The notes below the pieces were generated by a model. That model was not told the DNA's origin, made no database searches, and saw only the letters and a list, made by a program, of their open reading frames with translations. A DNA stretch of 64,000 nucleotides from Streptomyces sp. NRRL S-340 (lineage in GTDB: Bacteria > Actinomycetota > Actinomycetes > Streptomycetales > Streptomycetaceae): the NCBI RefSeq assembly GCF_000720185.1, contig NZ_JOIY01000004.1, positions 62,001 to 126,000 of the forward strand, given 5' to 3'. This document shows, piece after piece, positions 23,817-33,251 of the stretch. How positions within the stretch are numbered: position 1 is the first letter of the stretch; each line of letters starts with the position of its first letter. The position numbers were made by a program, and so were the translations under genes.

Positions 23817-24734
23817 TCAGCCCGACAGCGGCAGCACGCAGGCGCCCTGTGCGTCGAGACTCAGCCGGTTGGCGGCCCAGCCGGTCCCCGCGAGCCGTTC
23901 CACCTTGTCGGCGGTGCCCGCGTCGGCCAGCGCCATGACCGTCGGTCCGGCGCCGGAGATGACCGCGGGGATGCCGTCCCCGCGCAGCCGCTCCACCAGT
24001 GCGGCGCTCTCCGGCATGGCCGGCGCCCGGTACTCCTGGTGGAGGCGGTCCTCGGTGGCGGGCAGCAGCAGCTCGGGGCGCCGGGTGAGGGCCTCGACGA
24101 GCAGGGCCGCACGGCCCGCGTTGACGGCCGCGTCGACGTGCGGCACGGTGCGCGGGAGCAGGCCGCGCGCGGTCTCGGTCAGGACGGGTTTCGCGGGCAC
24201 GAAAACCACCGGAACGACGGAATCGGAGGGCTCCATCCTGATCGCCCGGGCGGCTCCGGCCTCCAGCCACGACAGGGTGAACCCGCCGAGCAGGCAGGCC
24301 GCCACGTTGTCCGGGTGGCCCTCGATCTCGGTGGCCAGTTCCAGGAGCGCCGTGTCGTCGAGCTTGGAGTCGCCGCCTATGGTCACGGCGCGGGCGGCGA
24401 CGATGCCCGCGCAGATGGCGGCGGAGGAGGAACCGAGTCCGCGGCCGTGCGGGATGCGGTTCGCGCAGACGATCTCCAGGCCGCGCGGCTGCCCGCCGAG
24501 TACGTCGAACGCGGTGCGCAGCGACCGTACGAGCAGGTGCTTCTCGTCGCGCGGCAGGGTCTCGCTGCCCTCGCCGGCGATGTCGATGTGCAGCCCGGAG
24601 TCGGCCACCCGGACCACGACGTCGTCGTAGAGCCCCAGCGCGAGGCCGAAGGCGTCGAAGCCCGGGCCGAGGTTGGCGCTGGTGGCGGGGACGCGCACCC
24701 GGACGGCGGCGGCGCGGAACGCTGGACCGGCCAT
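23817..24734 (-). CDS. thrB: Homoserine kinase
   Basis: GHMP-family kinase (305 residues) that phosphorylates L-homoserine with ATP in threonine synthesis. The GHMP motif PHGRGLGSSSAA is intact, as are VPATSANLGPGFDAFG at the N-terminus and the C-terminal ISGAGPTVMALA. ATG at 24734 follows AAGGAGAG; upstream in-frame codons lack family similarity. It is the last threonine gene here, 819 bases downstream of thrC and beyond a strong hairpin, so it probably has its own promoter. Confidence 0.96.
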   Translation of the reverse strand: MAGPAFRAAAVRVRVPATSANLGPGFDAFGLALGLYDDVVVRVADSGLHIDIAGEGSETLPRDEKHLLVRSLRTAFDVLGGQPRGLEIVCANRIPHGRGLGSSSAAICAGIVAARAVTIGGDSKLDDTALLELATEIEGHPDNVAACLLGGFTLSWLEAGAARAIRMEPSDSVVPVVFVPAKPVLTETARGLLPRTVPHVDAAVNAGRAALLVEALTRRPELLLPATEDRLHQEYRAPAMPESAALVERLRGDGIPAVISGAGPTVMALADAGTADKVERLAGTGWAANRLSLDAQGACVLPLSG

Positions 24735-25504
24735 CGCTCGTTGACTCTCCTTGAGCTGCGTGACGGTCGAGGGACATTCGACCGGGATTCGACGGACACG
24801 TGAGGCCGTGAGGACCCTCGGGGGCCGCACGGACGGCGCGGCACCGCGACATGCGGCGGCATATGCGGTGGGCGGGTTCCTTACAGCCTATCGAAGGAAG
24901 GTTCTGTGGCGACATAGGGCGCACAGGAGGCGCACGATGCGTGTCGCGAGCCATTCCGTGCCCCCTGCCAGGGGTCCCCGGGTGGGGACGCCTTGGGAGG
25001 TCGCGGAGTTGTGCGGGTGCGGCCGGGCGGCGGGGCCGGTCGTGGGGCCGAGTGGTGGCACCGGGTGCCTCGGCGGCCCGGCCGTCCGTGCGGGCGGTCG
25101 AGCCGCACGGAGGCCGGTAACGCCCAGGCCGGCCACGCGGGCCGCGCCGAGGACTGCGGGAGCGGCCCCGCCGGGACGCGGCCTCCGGGGGCCCTCCCAA
25201 CAGGGACCGACCGTCAGGCACCGGCCGTCAGGCGGCAACCGCCGGGCGACGGCCGTCCGATGACGGCCGGCGGGCGGGACGGCCGACGGGCGAGGCAGAC
25301 GGGACGGACGAGGCAGTCGGCAGACGGGACACCCGTCACGGCGACACCCGTCACGCGAGCCTGCCCTTACGGCCATATGGCCCTACGGCCCTACGGCCGA
25401 CCGGACTGTAGGGCCGACCGGACCGTACGGCCGAGCCGGTGGGACAGGGGACCCGGGACCGGTGGGGCCGGGCCGTACGGTCCCGGTCCCGCTGCCGTCC
25501 GCTT
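24735..25504. other. Repeat-rich intergenic region between thrC and thrB
   Basis: No gene recognised: the open frames here are low-complexity and lack family-like features. The DNA is full of short imperfect repeats: GACACCCGTCAC twice near 25325-25355, several TACGGCC copies near 25370-25435, and an inverted pair GTACGGCC/GGCCGTAC near 25430-25480. The promoter for thrB should lie near its left end. It may be a decayed gene or an expanded spacer. Confidence 0.5.
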
Positions 25505-25543
25505 CTTGCCCTGTCCGCCGTCCGGGACGGCGGACAGGGCAAG
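25505..25543 (-). terminator. Perfect 19-bp inverted repeat after thrC
   Basis: CTTGCCCTGTCCGCCGTCC and its exact complement are separated by one base (25524). In RNA the innermost pairs must open to form the loop. It begins 10 bases after the thrC stop on the minus strand and should terminate the hom-thrC transcript. Confidence 0.88.
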
Positions 25544-25553
25544 AGGAGCACCG

Positions 25554-26612
25554 TCAGGCGAGGCCCAGCCGCTCCGCCGCCGTGGCCGCGTCGACCGGGA
25601 CGGTGACCGGCTGCGGAGCGCCGGCGACGGCCCAGTCGGGGTCCTTGAGGCCGTTGCCCGTGACGGTGCAGACGATCCGCTGCCCCGGGTCGACCTTGCC
25701 CTGCTCGGCGGCCTTCAGCAGACCGGCGACGGACGCGGCCGACGCCGGTTCGACGAAGACGCCCTCCTGCGCGGCCAACAGCCGGTAGGCGCGCAGGATC
25801 TCACGGTCCGTCACCTCGTCGATGGCACCGCCGGACTCGTCGCGCGCGGCGAGGGCGTACGTCCAGGAGGCGGGGTTGCCGATCCGGATGGCGGTGGCGA
25901 TGGTCGAGGGGTCCTTGACGACCTCGCCGCGCACGATCGGGGCGCTGCCGGAGGCCTGGAAGCCCCACATGCGCGGCGTCTTCGTGGAGACCGCGTCGGC
26001 GGCGTACTCCTTGTAGCCCTTCCAGTAGGCGGTGATGTTGCCCGCGTTGCCGACCGGGAGGACGTGGATGTCGGGCGCGTCGCCGAGCATGTCGACGATC
26101 TCGAAGGCGGCGGTCTTCTGCCCCTCGATACGTACCGGGTTGACCGAATTGACCAGCGCGACGGGGTAGTTGTCGCTGAGCGCGCGGGCCAGCGTGAGGC
26201 AGTCGTCGAAGTTGCCGTCGACCTGGAGGATCTTCGCGCCGTGCACGAGGGCCTGGCCCATCTTGCCGAGCGCGATCTTGCCCTGCGGCACGAGCACGGC
26301 GGAGACCATGCCCGCCCGTACGCCGTACGCGGCGGCGGAGGCCGAGGTGTTGCCGGTGGAGGCGCAGATGACCGCCTTGGCGCCTTCCTCCTTGGCCTTG
26401 CTGATCGCCATGGTCATGCCGCGGTCCTTGAAGGACCCGGTCGGGTTCGCGCCCTCGACCTTGAGGTGGACCTCGCAGCCGGTGCGCTCGGAGAGCACCT
26501 GCGCGGGGACGAGGGGCGTACCGCCCTCGCGGAGCGTCACGACCGGCGTGCTGTCGGACACCGGCAGCCGGTCCCGGTACTCCTCGATGATTCCGCGCCA
26601 CTGGTGGGTCAT
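25554..26612 (-). CDS. thrC: Threonine synthase
   Basis: PLP-dependent lyase (352 residues) that converts O-phosphohomoserine to threonine. The PLP lysine lies in [12 protein letters not shown], and the phosphate-binding loop is GNAGN. It is the short (about 350 residue) class typical of actinobacteria and plants' catalytic core. It starts 6 bases after the hom stop, so the two are one operon. Confidence 0.96.
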   Translation of the reverse strand: MTHQWRGIIEEYRDRLPVSDSTPVVTLREGGTPLVPAQVLSERTGCEVHLKVEGANPTGSFKDRGMTMAISKAKEEGAKAVICASTGNTSASAAAYGVRAGMVSAVLVPQGKIALGKMGQALVHGAKILQVDGNFDDCLTLARALSDNYPVALVNSVNPVRIEGQKTAAFEIVDMLGDAPDIHVLPVGNAGNITAYWKGYKEYAADAVSTKTPRMWGFQASGSAPIVRGEVVKDPSTIATAIRIGNPASWTYALAARDESGGAIDEVTDREILRAYRLLAAQEGVFVEPASAASVAGLLKAAEQGKVDPGQRIVCTVTGNGLKDPDWAVAGAPQPVTVPVDAATAAERLGLA

Positions 26613-26618
26613 TGCTGG

Positions 26619-27908
26619 TTACTCTCCTTCAACCCGCATGATGCTGGCGACGCCCCGCACGGTGTCGAGGCTGCGCAGCGCCTCGACGGTGCCGGTGAGG
26701 GCGGCGTCGGACGCTCGGTGGGTGACGACGACGAGCGATGCCTCGCCGTCCTTGCCCTGCTGGCGAACTGTGTCGATGGACACCCCGTGCTCGGCGAACA
26801 CGGTGGCGACCTGGGCCAGGACGCCCGGTTTGTCGGCGACGTCCAGGCTGATGTGGTAGCGCGTGACGACGTCGCCCATGGGCGAGACGGGCAGCGCGGC
26901 GTACGCGGAATCGCCGGGGCCGGTGGCGCCGCTGAGCCGGTTGCGGCAGACGGCGACGAGGTCGCCGAGGACGGCGGAGGCGGTGGGCGAGCCGCCGGCG
27001 CCGGGCCCGTAGAACATCAGCCGGCCCGCGGCCTCCGACTCCACGAAGACGGCGTTGTACGCGCCGCGCACCGAGGCGAGCGGGTGGCTGAGCGGGATCA
27101 TCGCGGGGTGCACGCGCGCGGTGACGGAGGCGCCGTCGGCGGCCCGCTCGCAGATGGCGAGCAGCTTGATGGTGCAGCCCATCTCCTTGGCGGAGGCGAA
27201 GTCGGCGGCGGTGACCTCGGTCATGCCCTCGCGGTAGACGTCGTCGAGGCGTACGCGGGTGTGGAAGGCGATCCCGGCGAGGATGGCGGCCTTGGCGGCG
27301 GCGTCGAAGCCCTCGACGTCGGCGGTCGGGTCGGCCTCGGCGTACCCGAGCGCGGTGGCCTCGTCGAGGGCCTCCTGGTACCCGGCACCCGTGGAGTCCA
27401 TCTTGTCGAGGATGAAGTTGGTGGTGCCGTTGACGATGCCGAGCACCCGGTTGACCTTGTCGCCGGCCAGGGACTCGCGCAGCGGCCGGATCAGCGGGAT
27501 GGCGCCGGCGACGGCGGCCTCGTAGTAGAGGTCGCGGCCGTGCTCCTCGGCGGCGGCGTGCAGGGCGGCCCCGTCCTGGGCGAGGAGGGCCTTGTTCGCG
27601 GAGACGACGGAGGCGCCGTGCTCGAACGCGGTGGTGATCAGGGCCCGGGCCGGCTCGATGCCGCCGATGACCTCGATGACGACGTCGATGTCGCCGCGTT
27701 TGACGAGGGCGGTGGCGTCGGTGGTGATGAGGGCGGGGTCGATGCCCTCGCGCACCTTGGAGGGGCGCCGGACGGCGACCCCGGCGATCTCCACCGGGGC
27801 GCCGATCCTGGCCGTGAGGTCGTCGGCGTGCGTCGTCATGATGCGCGCCACCTCTGAGCCGACAACCCCACAGCCCAGCAGCGCCACCTTCAGCGGACGC
27901 GTACGCAT
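26619..27908 (-). CDS. hom: Homoserine dehydrogenase
   Basis: NAD(P)H-dependent reduction of aspartate semialdehyde to homoserine, 429 residues. The Rossmann GxGxxG is in VALLGCGVVGSEV, the catalytic region is NFILDKM...GYAEADPTADVEG (with conserved Asp and Lys), and a C-terminal ACT domain (about 350-425, YHISLDVADKPGVLAQVA) gives feedback control by threonine. Two adjacent ATGs occur at 27911 and 27908; the second has better spacing from GAGG. It heads the hom-thrC operon. Confidence 0.96.
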   Translation of the reverse strand: MRTRPLKVALLGCGVVGSEVARIMTTHADDLTARIGAPVEIAGVAVRRPSKVREGIDPALITTDATALVKRGDIDVVIEVIGGIEPARALITTAFEHGASVVSANKALLAQDGAALHAAAEEHGRDLYYEAAVAGAIPLIRPLRESLAGDKVNRVLGIVNGTTNFILDKMDSTGAGYQEALDEATALGYAEADPTADVEGFDAAAKAAILAGIAFHTRVRLDDVYREGMTEVTAADFASAKEMGCTIKLLAICERAADGASVTARVHPAMIPLSHPLASVRGAYNAVFVESEAAGRLMFYGPGAGGSPTASAVLGDLVAVCRNRLSGATGPGDSAYAALPVSPMGDVVTRYHISLDVADKPGVLAQVATVFAEHGVSIDTVRQQGKDGEASLVVVTHRASDAALTGTVEALRSLDTVRGVASIMRVEGE

Positions 27909-28059
27909 CATCCGACCTCGTTTCCTCATACCGTCTACGGTGGGACCAGTCTCACTCACCGGACCGGAGTTTCTGTCATTTGTCCGGATCGTGAGACGTT
28001 TATTTCATTTCCGCCGGGCCGGGAGACAGGAGATCTTCCGGCGCGGCGGTGCCCTGCGT

Positions 28060-28097
28060 CAGGCACCCCGCACCGGGAGCCTGCGTCAGGGTGCCTG
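28060..28097 (-). terminator. Candidate terminator after lysA
   Basis: A 9-bp stem (CAGGCACCC with GGGTGCCTG) with a 20-base loop lies directly after the lysA stop codon on the minus strand. Stem strength is moderate. Confidence 0.55.
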
Positions 28098-28099
28098 TG

Positions 28100-29491
28100 T
28101 CACCCGACGTCCAGACGCAGGAGATCGTCCTCAGTCTCCCGCCGGACGATGACCCGGGCCTCCCCGTCGGCGACGGCGACGACCGGCGGGCGCAGGGCAT
28201 GGTTGTAGTTGCTGGCCATGGACCGGCAGTACGCGCCCGTCGCGGGCACGGCGATGAGGTCGCCGGGCGCCAGGTCGGCCGGCAGGAACGCGTCCTTGAC
28301 CACGATGTCGCCGCTCTCGCAGTGCTTGCCGACCACCCGGACGAGCATGGGCTCGGCGTCGGAGGTGCGCGAGACCAGGGCCACGCTGTACTCGGCGTCG
28401 TAGAGCGCGGTGCGGATGTTGTCCGACATGCCGCCGTCGACGGAGACGTACGTACGCAGCCCTTCCAGCGGCTTGACGGTGCCGACCTCGTAGAGGGTGA
28501 AGGCGGTGGGGCCCACGACGGCGCGCCCGGGCTCGACCGAGATGCGGGGCGTGCGCAACCGGGCCGCGTCGCACTCGCGCGTCACGATCTCGGTGAGCGC
28601 CTTGGCGATCTCGTGCGGCTCGCGCGGGTCGTCGTCGCTGGTGTAGGCGATGCCGAGACCGCCGCCGAGGTCGATCTCGGGCAGTTCGACGCCGTGCTCG
28701 TCACGGATGTCCTTGAGCAGCCCGACCACCCGGTGCGCGGCGACCTCGAAGCCGGACATGTCGAAGATCTGCGACCCGATGTGGCTGTGGATGCCGATCA
28801 GCTCGAGACCGTCGAGCTGGAGAGCCCGCCGCACGGCCTCGGCGGCCTGGCCCCCGGCGAGCGGGATGCCGAACTTCTGGTCCTCGTGGGCGGTGGCGAT
28901 GAACTCGTGCGTGTGCGCCTCGACGCCCACGGTGATCCGGATCTGGACGCGCTGCCGCTTGCCGAGGGACTGCGCGATGTGCGCGACCCGCACGATCTCC
29001 TGGAAGGAGTCGAGCACGATCCGGCCGACCCCGACGCTCACCGCGCGCTCGATCTCGGCCGCCGACTTGTTGTTCCCGTGGAAGGCGACGCGGTCGGCCG
29101 GCATCCCCGCGGACAGGGCGGTGGCCAGCTCGGTCCCCGAACAGACGTCGAGGTTGAGTCCCTCCTCGTTCAGCCAGCGCACGACGGCGCGCGACAGGAA
29201 CGCCTTGCCGGCGTAGAAGACGTCGGCGTCGTGCCCGAAGGCGGTGCGCCAGGCGCGGGCGCGGGCGCGGAAGTCGGCCTCGTCCATGACGTACGCGGGC
29301 GTGCCGAACTCCTCGGCGAGCCGCGTGACGGGTACGCCGCCGACGCTCACCACACCGTCCGCGTCCCGTGTCACGGTCTGCGCCCAGACCTTCGCGTCGA
29401 GGGTGTTGAGGTCGGTCGGCGGGGCGGCGTAGTGGCCCTCGGGCAGGACATCGGCGTGACGGGGCCCGGCGGGATGTGCGGAACGGCTCAT
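28100..29491 (-). CDS. lysA: Diaminopimelate decarboxylase
   Basis: PLP fold-type III decarboxylase (463 residues) making lysine from meso-diaminopimelate. The PLP lysine is in [10 protein letters not shown], the glycine-rich phosphate site is [18 protein letters not shown] is present, and the second-subunit Cys and Tyr are in KHCESGD and [17 protein letters not shown] at 29491. It starts 22 bases after nrtL, so the two are probably cotranscribed. Confidence 0.96.
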   Translation of the reverse strand: MSRSAHPAGPRHADVLPEGHYAAPPTDLNTLDAKVWAQTVTRDADGVVSVGGVPVTRLAEEFGTPAYVMDEADFRARARAWRTAFGHDADVFYAGKAFLSRAVVRWLNEEGLNLDVCSGTELATALSAGMPADRVAFHGNNKSAAEIERAVSVGVGRIVLDSFQEIVRVAHIAQSLGKRQRVQIRITVGVEAHTHEFIATAHEDQKFGIPLAGGQAAEAVRRALQLDGLELIGIHSHIGSQIFDMSGFEVAAHRVVGLLKDIRDEHGVELPEIDLGGGLGIAYTSDDDPREPHEIAKALTEIVTRECDAARLRTPRISVEPGRAVVGPTAFTLYEVGTVKPLEGLRTYVSVDGGMSDNIRTALYDAEYSVALVSRTSDAEPMLVRVVGKHCESGDIVVKDAFLPADLAPGDLIAVPATGAYCRSMASNYNHALRPPVVAVADGEARVIVRRETEDDLLRLDVG

Positions 29492-29513
29492 GTCGGTGTG
29501 TCTCTCTGCGCTC

Positions 29514-30683
29514 TCAGAGGTGGTCGGGTGCGTCGATGCCGAGCAGGGACAGGCCGCCGGCCAGCACCGTCCCGGCGGCTTCGGCGAGCGCCAGCCGGGC
29601 GCGGTGGGCGGCCGAGGGTTTCTCCTCGCCGCGCGGCAGTACGTCCGGCAGCAGGGGCGGCACGGCCTCGGCGACGGTGACGAGGTGCCGGGCGAGCAGG
29701 TCGGGTGTGCGGTTGCGCGCCGCACGGGCGAGGACGCGGGGGTGGTCGGCGAGGGCGGCGAGCAGCGCGCGGGCCGCGGGCGTGCCCGTGGCTCCCGGCC
29801 GTGCGGTGAAGCCGAGGCCGGCCGCGTTGCGGTGCAGGGCCCGGGTGCGGGCGTGGGCGTACCGGACGCGGAAGAGGGGGTTGCTCTCGCGCTGGACGAG
29901 GTGATCTCCGCCGGTGCGGGGCCGGTCGTGACCGGCGGGGTGGAGCAGCGCCCAGCGCCCGGCGTCCCGCCCGAGGGCGAGCAGGGCCGGGACGTCGGCC
30001 GCGGGGACGGGGACCGGCCGTACGCCGACGTCCGGGCGCCCCGTCCCGGTCGCCACGTCGGCCTCCAGCCGTCCCGTCCCGGTCGCCACGTCGGCCTCCA
30101 GCCGTCCCGTCCCGGTCGCCACGTCGGCCTCCAGCCGTCCCGTCCCCGACGCGTCGGCGCGGGCACCAAGCACGGCCTCCCACGGCGCGGGGACGGGGCT
30201 CTCACAGGTGGTGCGCACGAGGGCGCCCTGGGCGCGCAGCAGCCGCGCGAGGACGTCGGCGACGACGAGGGCCCGGGGTTCGGCGGCGCAGTGCAGCCGG
30301 ACGACCTGCCCGGCGGCGTCCTGTCCGTACCCGTAGCGCCGGCCGCTGCGCAGGATCTCCCCGACCAGCCGGCCAGAGGCGGCATCGGCGTCGGTGTCAC
30401 GGAGGCTGATGTTGAGGAACCCGGGACCGGTGACGACGACATCCCCGACGCCGTCGGCCGTCATGGCCATCAGGTGGTCCCGCAGCACGCCGGCGACGCG
30501 CAGCGCGCTCTGCCCGGCGGGCCGGGCGAGCTGGAGCGCGACGTTGGTGGCGTAGTCCCCGCAGCCTCCCGGCCCGGGCGGCTTGACGACGACCCGCTCC
30601 GGAAGCGGCACGCTCAGCTCCCCCGCGTCGACAGCACGGCGCACCGCGCACAGCACGGTACGGGAGAGCTCGACGGGGGTCAC
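29514..30683 (-). CDS. nrtL: ArgS-related anticodon-binding protein NrtL
   Basis: 389-residue relative of arginyl-tRNA synthetase. It keeps the N-terminal Arg-tRNA-synthetase additional domain (about 1-100, with [18 protein letters not shown]) and a C-terminal DALR anticodon-binding domain (about 280-389, [16 protein letters not shown]). The HIGH/KMSKS catalytic core is missing; in its place is about 100 residues of low-complexity linker containing three identical 11-residue repeats. Such proteins precede lysA throughout Streptomyces. It cannot charge tRNA, and its role is unknown. Start ATG at 30683. Confidence 0.85.
   Translation of the reverse strand: MTPVELSRTVLCAVRRAVDAGELSVPLPERVVVKPPGPGGCGDYATNVALQLARPAGQSALRVAGVLRDHLMAMTADGVGDVVVTGPGFLNISLRDTDADAASGRLVGEILRSGRRYGYGQDAAGQVVRLHCAAEPRALVVADVLARLLRAQGALVRTTCESPVPAPWEAVLGARADASGTGRLEADVATGTGRLEADVATGTGRLEADVATGTGRPDVGVRPVPVPAADVPALLALGRDAGRWALLHPAGHDRPRTGGDHLVQRESNPLFRVRYAHARTRALHRNAAGLGFTARPGATGTPAARALLAALADHPRVLARAARNRTPDLLARHLVTVAEAVPPLLPDVLPRGEEKPSAAHRARLALAEAAGTVLAGGLSLLGIDAPDHL
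30048..30146 (-). repeat. Three perfect 33-bp tandem repeats inside nrtL
   Basis: Identical 33-bp units at 30048-30080, 30081-30113 and 30114-30146. Each encodes 11 residues ([11 protein letters not shown]) and keeps frame. They sit in the linker that replaces the synthetase catalytic domain. Perfect identity suggests recent slippage or recombination. Confidence 0.95.
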
Positions 30684-30807
30684 GGGACAAGCGTAGGGGA
30701 GGAGGGGGGTGGGGAGGCGAGCCGGTTCGCGCGGGGTATCGGCATGTGGACGGCGGGATCGTCATGCACGGGCCGCCGGTCCCGCGAGGCGCCGGCCGGC
30801 CGAGGTG

Positions 30808-31275
30808 CTACCGGGTGCCGCGCCAGGCCCGCCGGGCGTCCCCGCTCCCCCCGGGACCGGCACCCTCCCCGCCGGCCGTACCGGGCTGCTGTCCCCTCCC
30901 CCGGCCCTCCACCAACCGCATGACCACCCGGACGAGTTCGGAGGGCTCGAAGGGCTTGGCGAGGAAGGCGTCGACACCGGCGTCGACACCGGCGTCGATC
31001 TCCCCCTGCGAACAGGCGCTGACGATGGCGAGCGGGAGGTCACGGGTGCGGGGATCGGCCCGCAGCTGCGCGGCGGTCGTGAGCCCGTCGAGCCGGGGCA
31101 TCACGACGTCGAGGGTGATCACATCGGGCCGCACCTGATGCACGACATCCAGACACTCGGCACCGTCGGCCGCGGTCACGACCTCGAGACCCTCAAGCTC
31201 GAGATTGACCCTGATCAGCTGCCGGATGACCTTGTTGTCGTCCACAACAAGCACCCGGCCGGAAGCCCCTGGCAC
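30808..31275 (-). CDS. Single-domain response regulator (CheY-like)
   Basis: Receiver-only protein of about 155 residues: acidic VLVVDDNK, phospho-acceptor Asp in VITLDVVMPRLDG, Ser in AIVSACSQ and Lys in FLAKPFEPSEL. There is no DNA-binding domain; a Gly/Arg-rich tail of about 30 residues follows. No kinase gene is adjacent, so its partner is unknown. GTG at 31275 starts right at the domain (PGASGRVLVVDDN), but no strong ribosome site is visible and the frame is open further upstream, so the start is uncertain. Confidence 0.78.
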   Translation of the reverse strand: MPGASGRVLVVDDNKVIRQLIRVNLELEGLEVVTAADGAECLDVVHQVRPDVITLDVVMPRLDGLTTAAQLRADPRTRDLPLAIVSACSQGEIDAGVDAGVDAFLAKPFEPSELVRVVMRLVEGRGRGQQPGTAGGEGAGPGGSGDARRAWRGTR

Positions 31276-31461
31276 AACTCGAGAGTAGGTGCCCCCCGGC
31301 CACCGCGTCCGGGTTTTCCCCACTTCCACCCCCTCCGGGGGACGCCCCGGTTCCGCGTGGACACGACGCCCCTCCCACGGCCCCCGGAAAACGTTCATGA
31401 CCACCCCCGGGGAGCTGGTAGTGTTCTACCCGTCGCCGCGCCACAGAGCGCGACGAACCCC

Positions 31462-31533
31462 GCCCCCGTAGCTCAGGGGATAGAGCAACGGCCTCCGGAG
31501 CCGTGTGCGCAGGTTCGAATCCTGCCGGGGGCA
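31462..31533 (+). tRNA. tRNA-Arg (anticodon CCG)
   Basis: Complete cloverleaf: 7-bp acceptor (GCCCCCG with CGGGGGC), D arm GCTC/GAGC, 5-bp anticodon stem (ACGGC/GCCGT) with loop CTCCGGA giving anticodon CCG at 31495-31497, T arm GCAGG-TTCGAAT-CCTGC and discriminator A. CCA is not encoded (A then CC then T). It reads arginine CGG codons. Its 3' side borders accessory DNA, and tRNA 3' ends are common integration targets. Confidence 0.97.
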
Positions 31534-31744
31534 CCTTGTATGAGGTGCCTGAAGACCCCGTGAACAGTGGAGACGCTGAGTGCGGGGTCTTTGTGTTTGT
31601 ACGGGTGCGTGCCGCTCGGAGCGGGCGTATGTCGGGGTTCGTGGGCTCTTCATGGGCGGGATCTTGGGGCGTCTGCCCCCTGGTCAGGCACGGAGATGCG
31701 AGACCCCCAGAGAGCTCCCGGGGTCTTGAGCGGTACTCGCTGGA

Positions 31745-32128
31745 TCAGGCTCGGATCTCGCGGACCAGGGTGTCGTCTCCGTCGTAGAGCTCCAGGGAGT
31801 ACGTCAGCCCGAAGTGGTCGAGGAGGCCGGCGAGCTCATCGATCCGCCGCGGGTCGACGACGCCGCTCAGCAGGATGTCCGGTCCCTCAACAGGGTCTAG
31901 CTCCACCTGGCACCAACTGGTTCCCACCTCAAAGCCGTACCAGGATGACGACCTCGATCTCCAGCCCGCCCTGACGAAGCGCTCAGCAACGGACGCGGCA
32001 TCTCGGCAGCCGTGCAGGCTCCCGCATACGTTGTTCGCGGCCCCGGCCCATTCAGGATCGAGCACTTCACCCTCATCGGATGTGATCCCGACCGAAGAAG
32101 CGTTGGACCGCCTGCGCGAGGCGCACAT
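31745..32128 (-). CDS. Uncharacterised small acidic protein
   Basis: Protein of 127 residues that I do not recognise. The ATG at 32128 has GGAGG about 9 bases upstream; longer in-frame starts lack one. It is soluble, Trp- and Asp-rich (DPEWAGAANNV, SSWYGFEVGTSWCQVELD), and ends in an acidic segment (LELYDGDDTLVREIRA). Size, acidity and its place beside a tRNA and other accessory genes would suit an immunity-type protein, but that is a guess. Codon use is less GC-biased than in the housekeeping genes, consistent with transfer. Confidence 0.6.
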   Translation of the reverse strand: MCASRRRSNASSVGITSDEGEVLDPEWAGAANNVCGSLHGCRDAASVAERFVRAGWRSRSSSWYGFEVGTSWCQVELDPVEGPDILLSGVVDPRRIDELAGLLDHFGLTYSLELYDGDDTLVREIRA

Positions 32129-32334
32129 ACTTAGGTGCCTCCACTCCATACGCTCTGAATGCCGCCTGTCGAGATCGACCAAGTCAACCAGCAAACCAAG
32201 CCCAGCGATTATGCCCGCGCTCGGCAGAAGAGGCCGGACAAAGGCCGGCAGACGCGGGACCTGCCTTCCTTCATCAGTGAGGCGACCGGTGCCGCACTCA
32301 CGTCGGCAGGGGGAGCACCGGCCTCAGACGTTGC

Positions 32335-32856
32335 CTACCGGTAGAAGACTGCGACGCCGCCGTGGTGTGAGCAGGCGCCCTGGTGGTGGGCGGCGTACGA
32401 ATACGTGCCGTCGTTGCACCGGGCCGTCGCGCCGCCCCCGTCGGAGCTGGAGCCGCCCGACGAACCGGAGCCGCCGCTGGACGACGAACCGCCCGACGTC
32501 GAACCGTCGTCCGTTCCCGAGTCCTCGGCCGGGGCGTGTGCCGTGACGGTCACCTTGACCTTGACCGTCTTCGTCACCGTCGGCGCGGGCTCCGGCTTCG
32601 CCGTCTCCGTCACCGTGGGCGTCGCGGTGACTGTGGCCGTGGCTGTGACCGTCGCCGTCGGCCGCACCTTGTCGCTGGCCACCGGCTTCGTCGCGTCCGG
32701 GTCCTGGCCGGCGGCGCCTGCGCTGCCCACGCCGATGATGAACGCAACACCCAGGGCGGGCAGCACGAATCGTTTACGGGCCCACTTGGGTGCGGGACGG
32801 GTGGCCGGCGGGCCGGGCGGCGGCTGGAACGGCGGTTGAGGCTGGTAGTAGCTCAC
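32335..32856 (-). CDS. DUF3761-type membrane-anchored protein
   Basis: Protein of 173 residues: a Pro/Gln-rich cytoplasmic N-terminus (about 1-24), one membrane helix (FVLPALGVAFIIGVGSAGAAG), a Thr/Val-rich extracellular linker (TATVTATATVTATPTV), a Ser/Gly tract, and a C-terminal Cys/His domain (ARCNDGTYSYAAHHQGACSHHGGVAVFYR split as CNDGTYS, GACSHHGGV) characteristic of DUF3761. Function unknown; probably surface-exposed. GTG at 32856 is preferred for start context (purine-rich GGGGGGA upstream), with an in-frame ATG possible at 32913. Confidence 0.78.
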   Translation of the reverse strand: MSYYQPQPPFQPPPGPPATRPAPKWARKRFVLPALGVAFIIGVGSAGAAGQDPDATKPVASDKVRPTATVTATATVTATPTVTETAKPEPAPTVTKTVKVKVTVTAHAPAEDSGTDDGSTSGGSSSSGGSGSSGGSSSDGGGATARCNDGTYSYAAHHQGACSHHGGVAVFYR

Positions 32857-33251
32857 AGGTCCCCCCTGCTTCAGTGCTTGAGGGGCGAAGTTACCTACGG
32901 CGACACCTTCCATGTGCGGAATTGGTGAAGGTGGTGATCGGGTTGTGACCTTGCAATCCTCAACTACCGTCCATGGGCTGCCACCAGGGACGACCCGCGC
33001 CGGCCCTCACCGACTCGAGCCCCCAGTCGCTCGATCAACTCCCGCTGCCCACAGCGAGGCAAGTGGCCAGGGCGCTGACGCCCGTGAAGCGCCTGCCGCC
33101 GCCAGCGGTTGCTCGGTTGCCCAGCGGGACGGGCGGGAGGACAGAGGGCCGCGGTCTGCCGGGGCGGGCGCGTGGATGGGGTGGGTCGGGCGGGTGGGTC
33201 CTGGTGATGCGGTGCAGAGGGGTGACGTGAGGCCCGCGTCGCCGTTCCGGG
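32857..33251. other. Intergenic region without recognised gene
   Basis: Between the SWIM protein gene and the DUF3761-type gene I see no convincing coding region in 395 bases. The part nearest the DUF3761-type gene (about 32880-32960) is relatively AT-rich and is the likely promoter region for it. Confidence 0.5.

Noticed and set aside
24993-27857. Plus-strand open frame of 954 codons across thrC and hom
   Set aside because: Antisense to two well-defined genes; composition is the usual mirror of third-position GC bias.
30970-31010. Duplication inside the receiver protein (DAGVDAGVDAF)
   Set aside because: Looks like a 12-bp slippage, but the segment length matches other receiver proteins, so it is probably ordinary sequence.
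31562-31744. Second attachment-site copy of the tRNA 3' end
   Set aside because: I looked for a repeat of the T-arm/acceptor sequence downstream of the tRNA and saw none within the accessory region.
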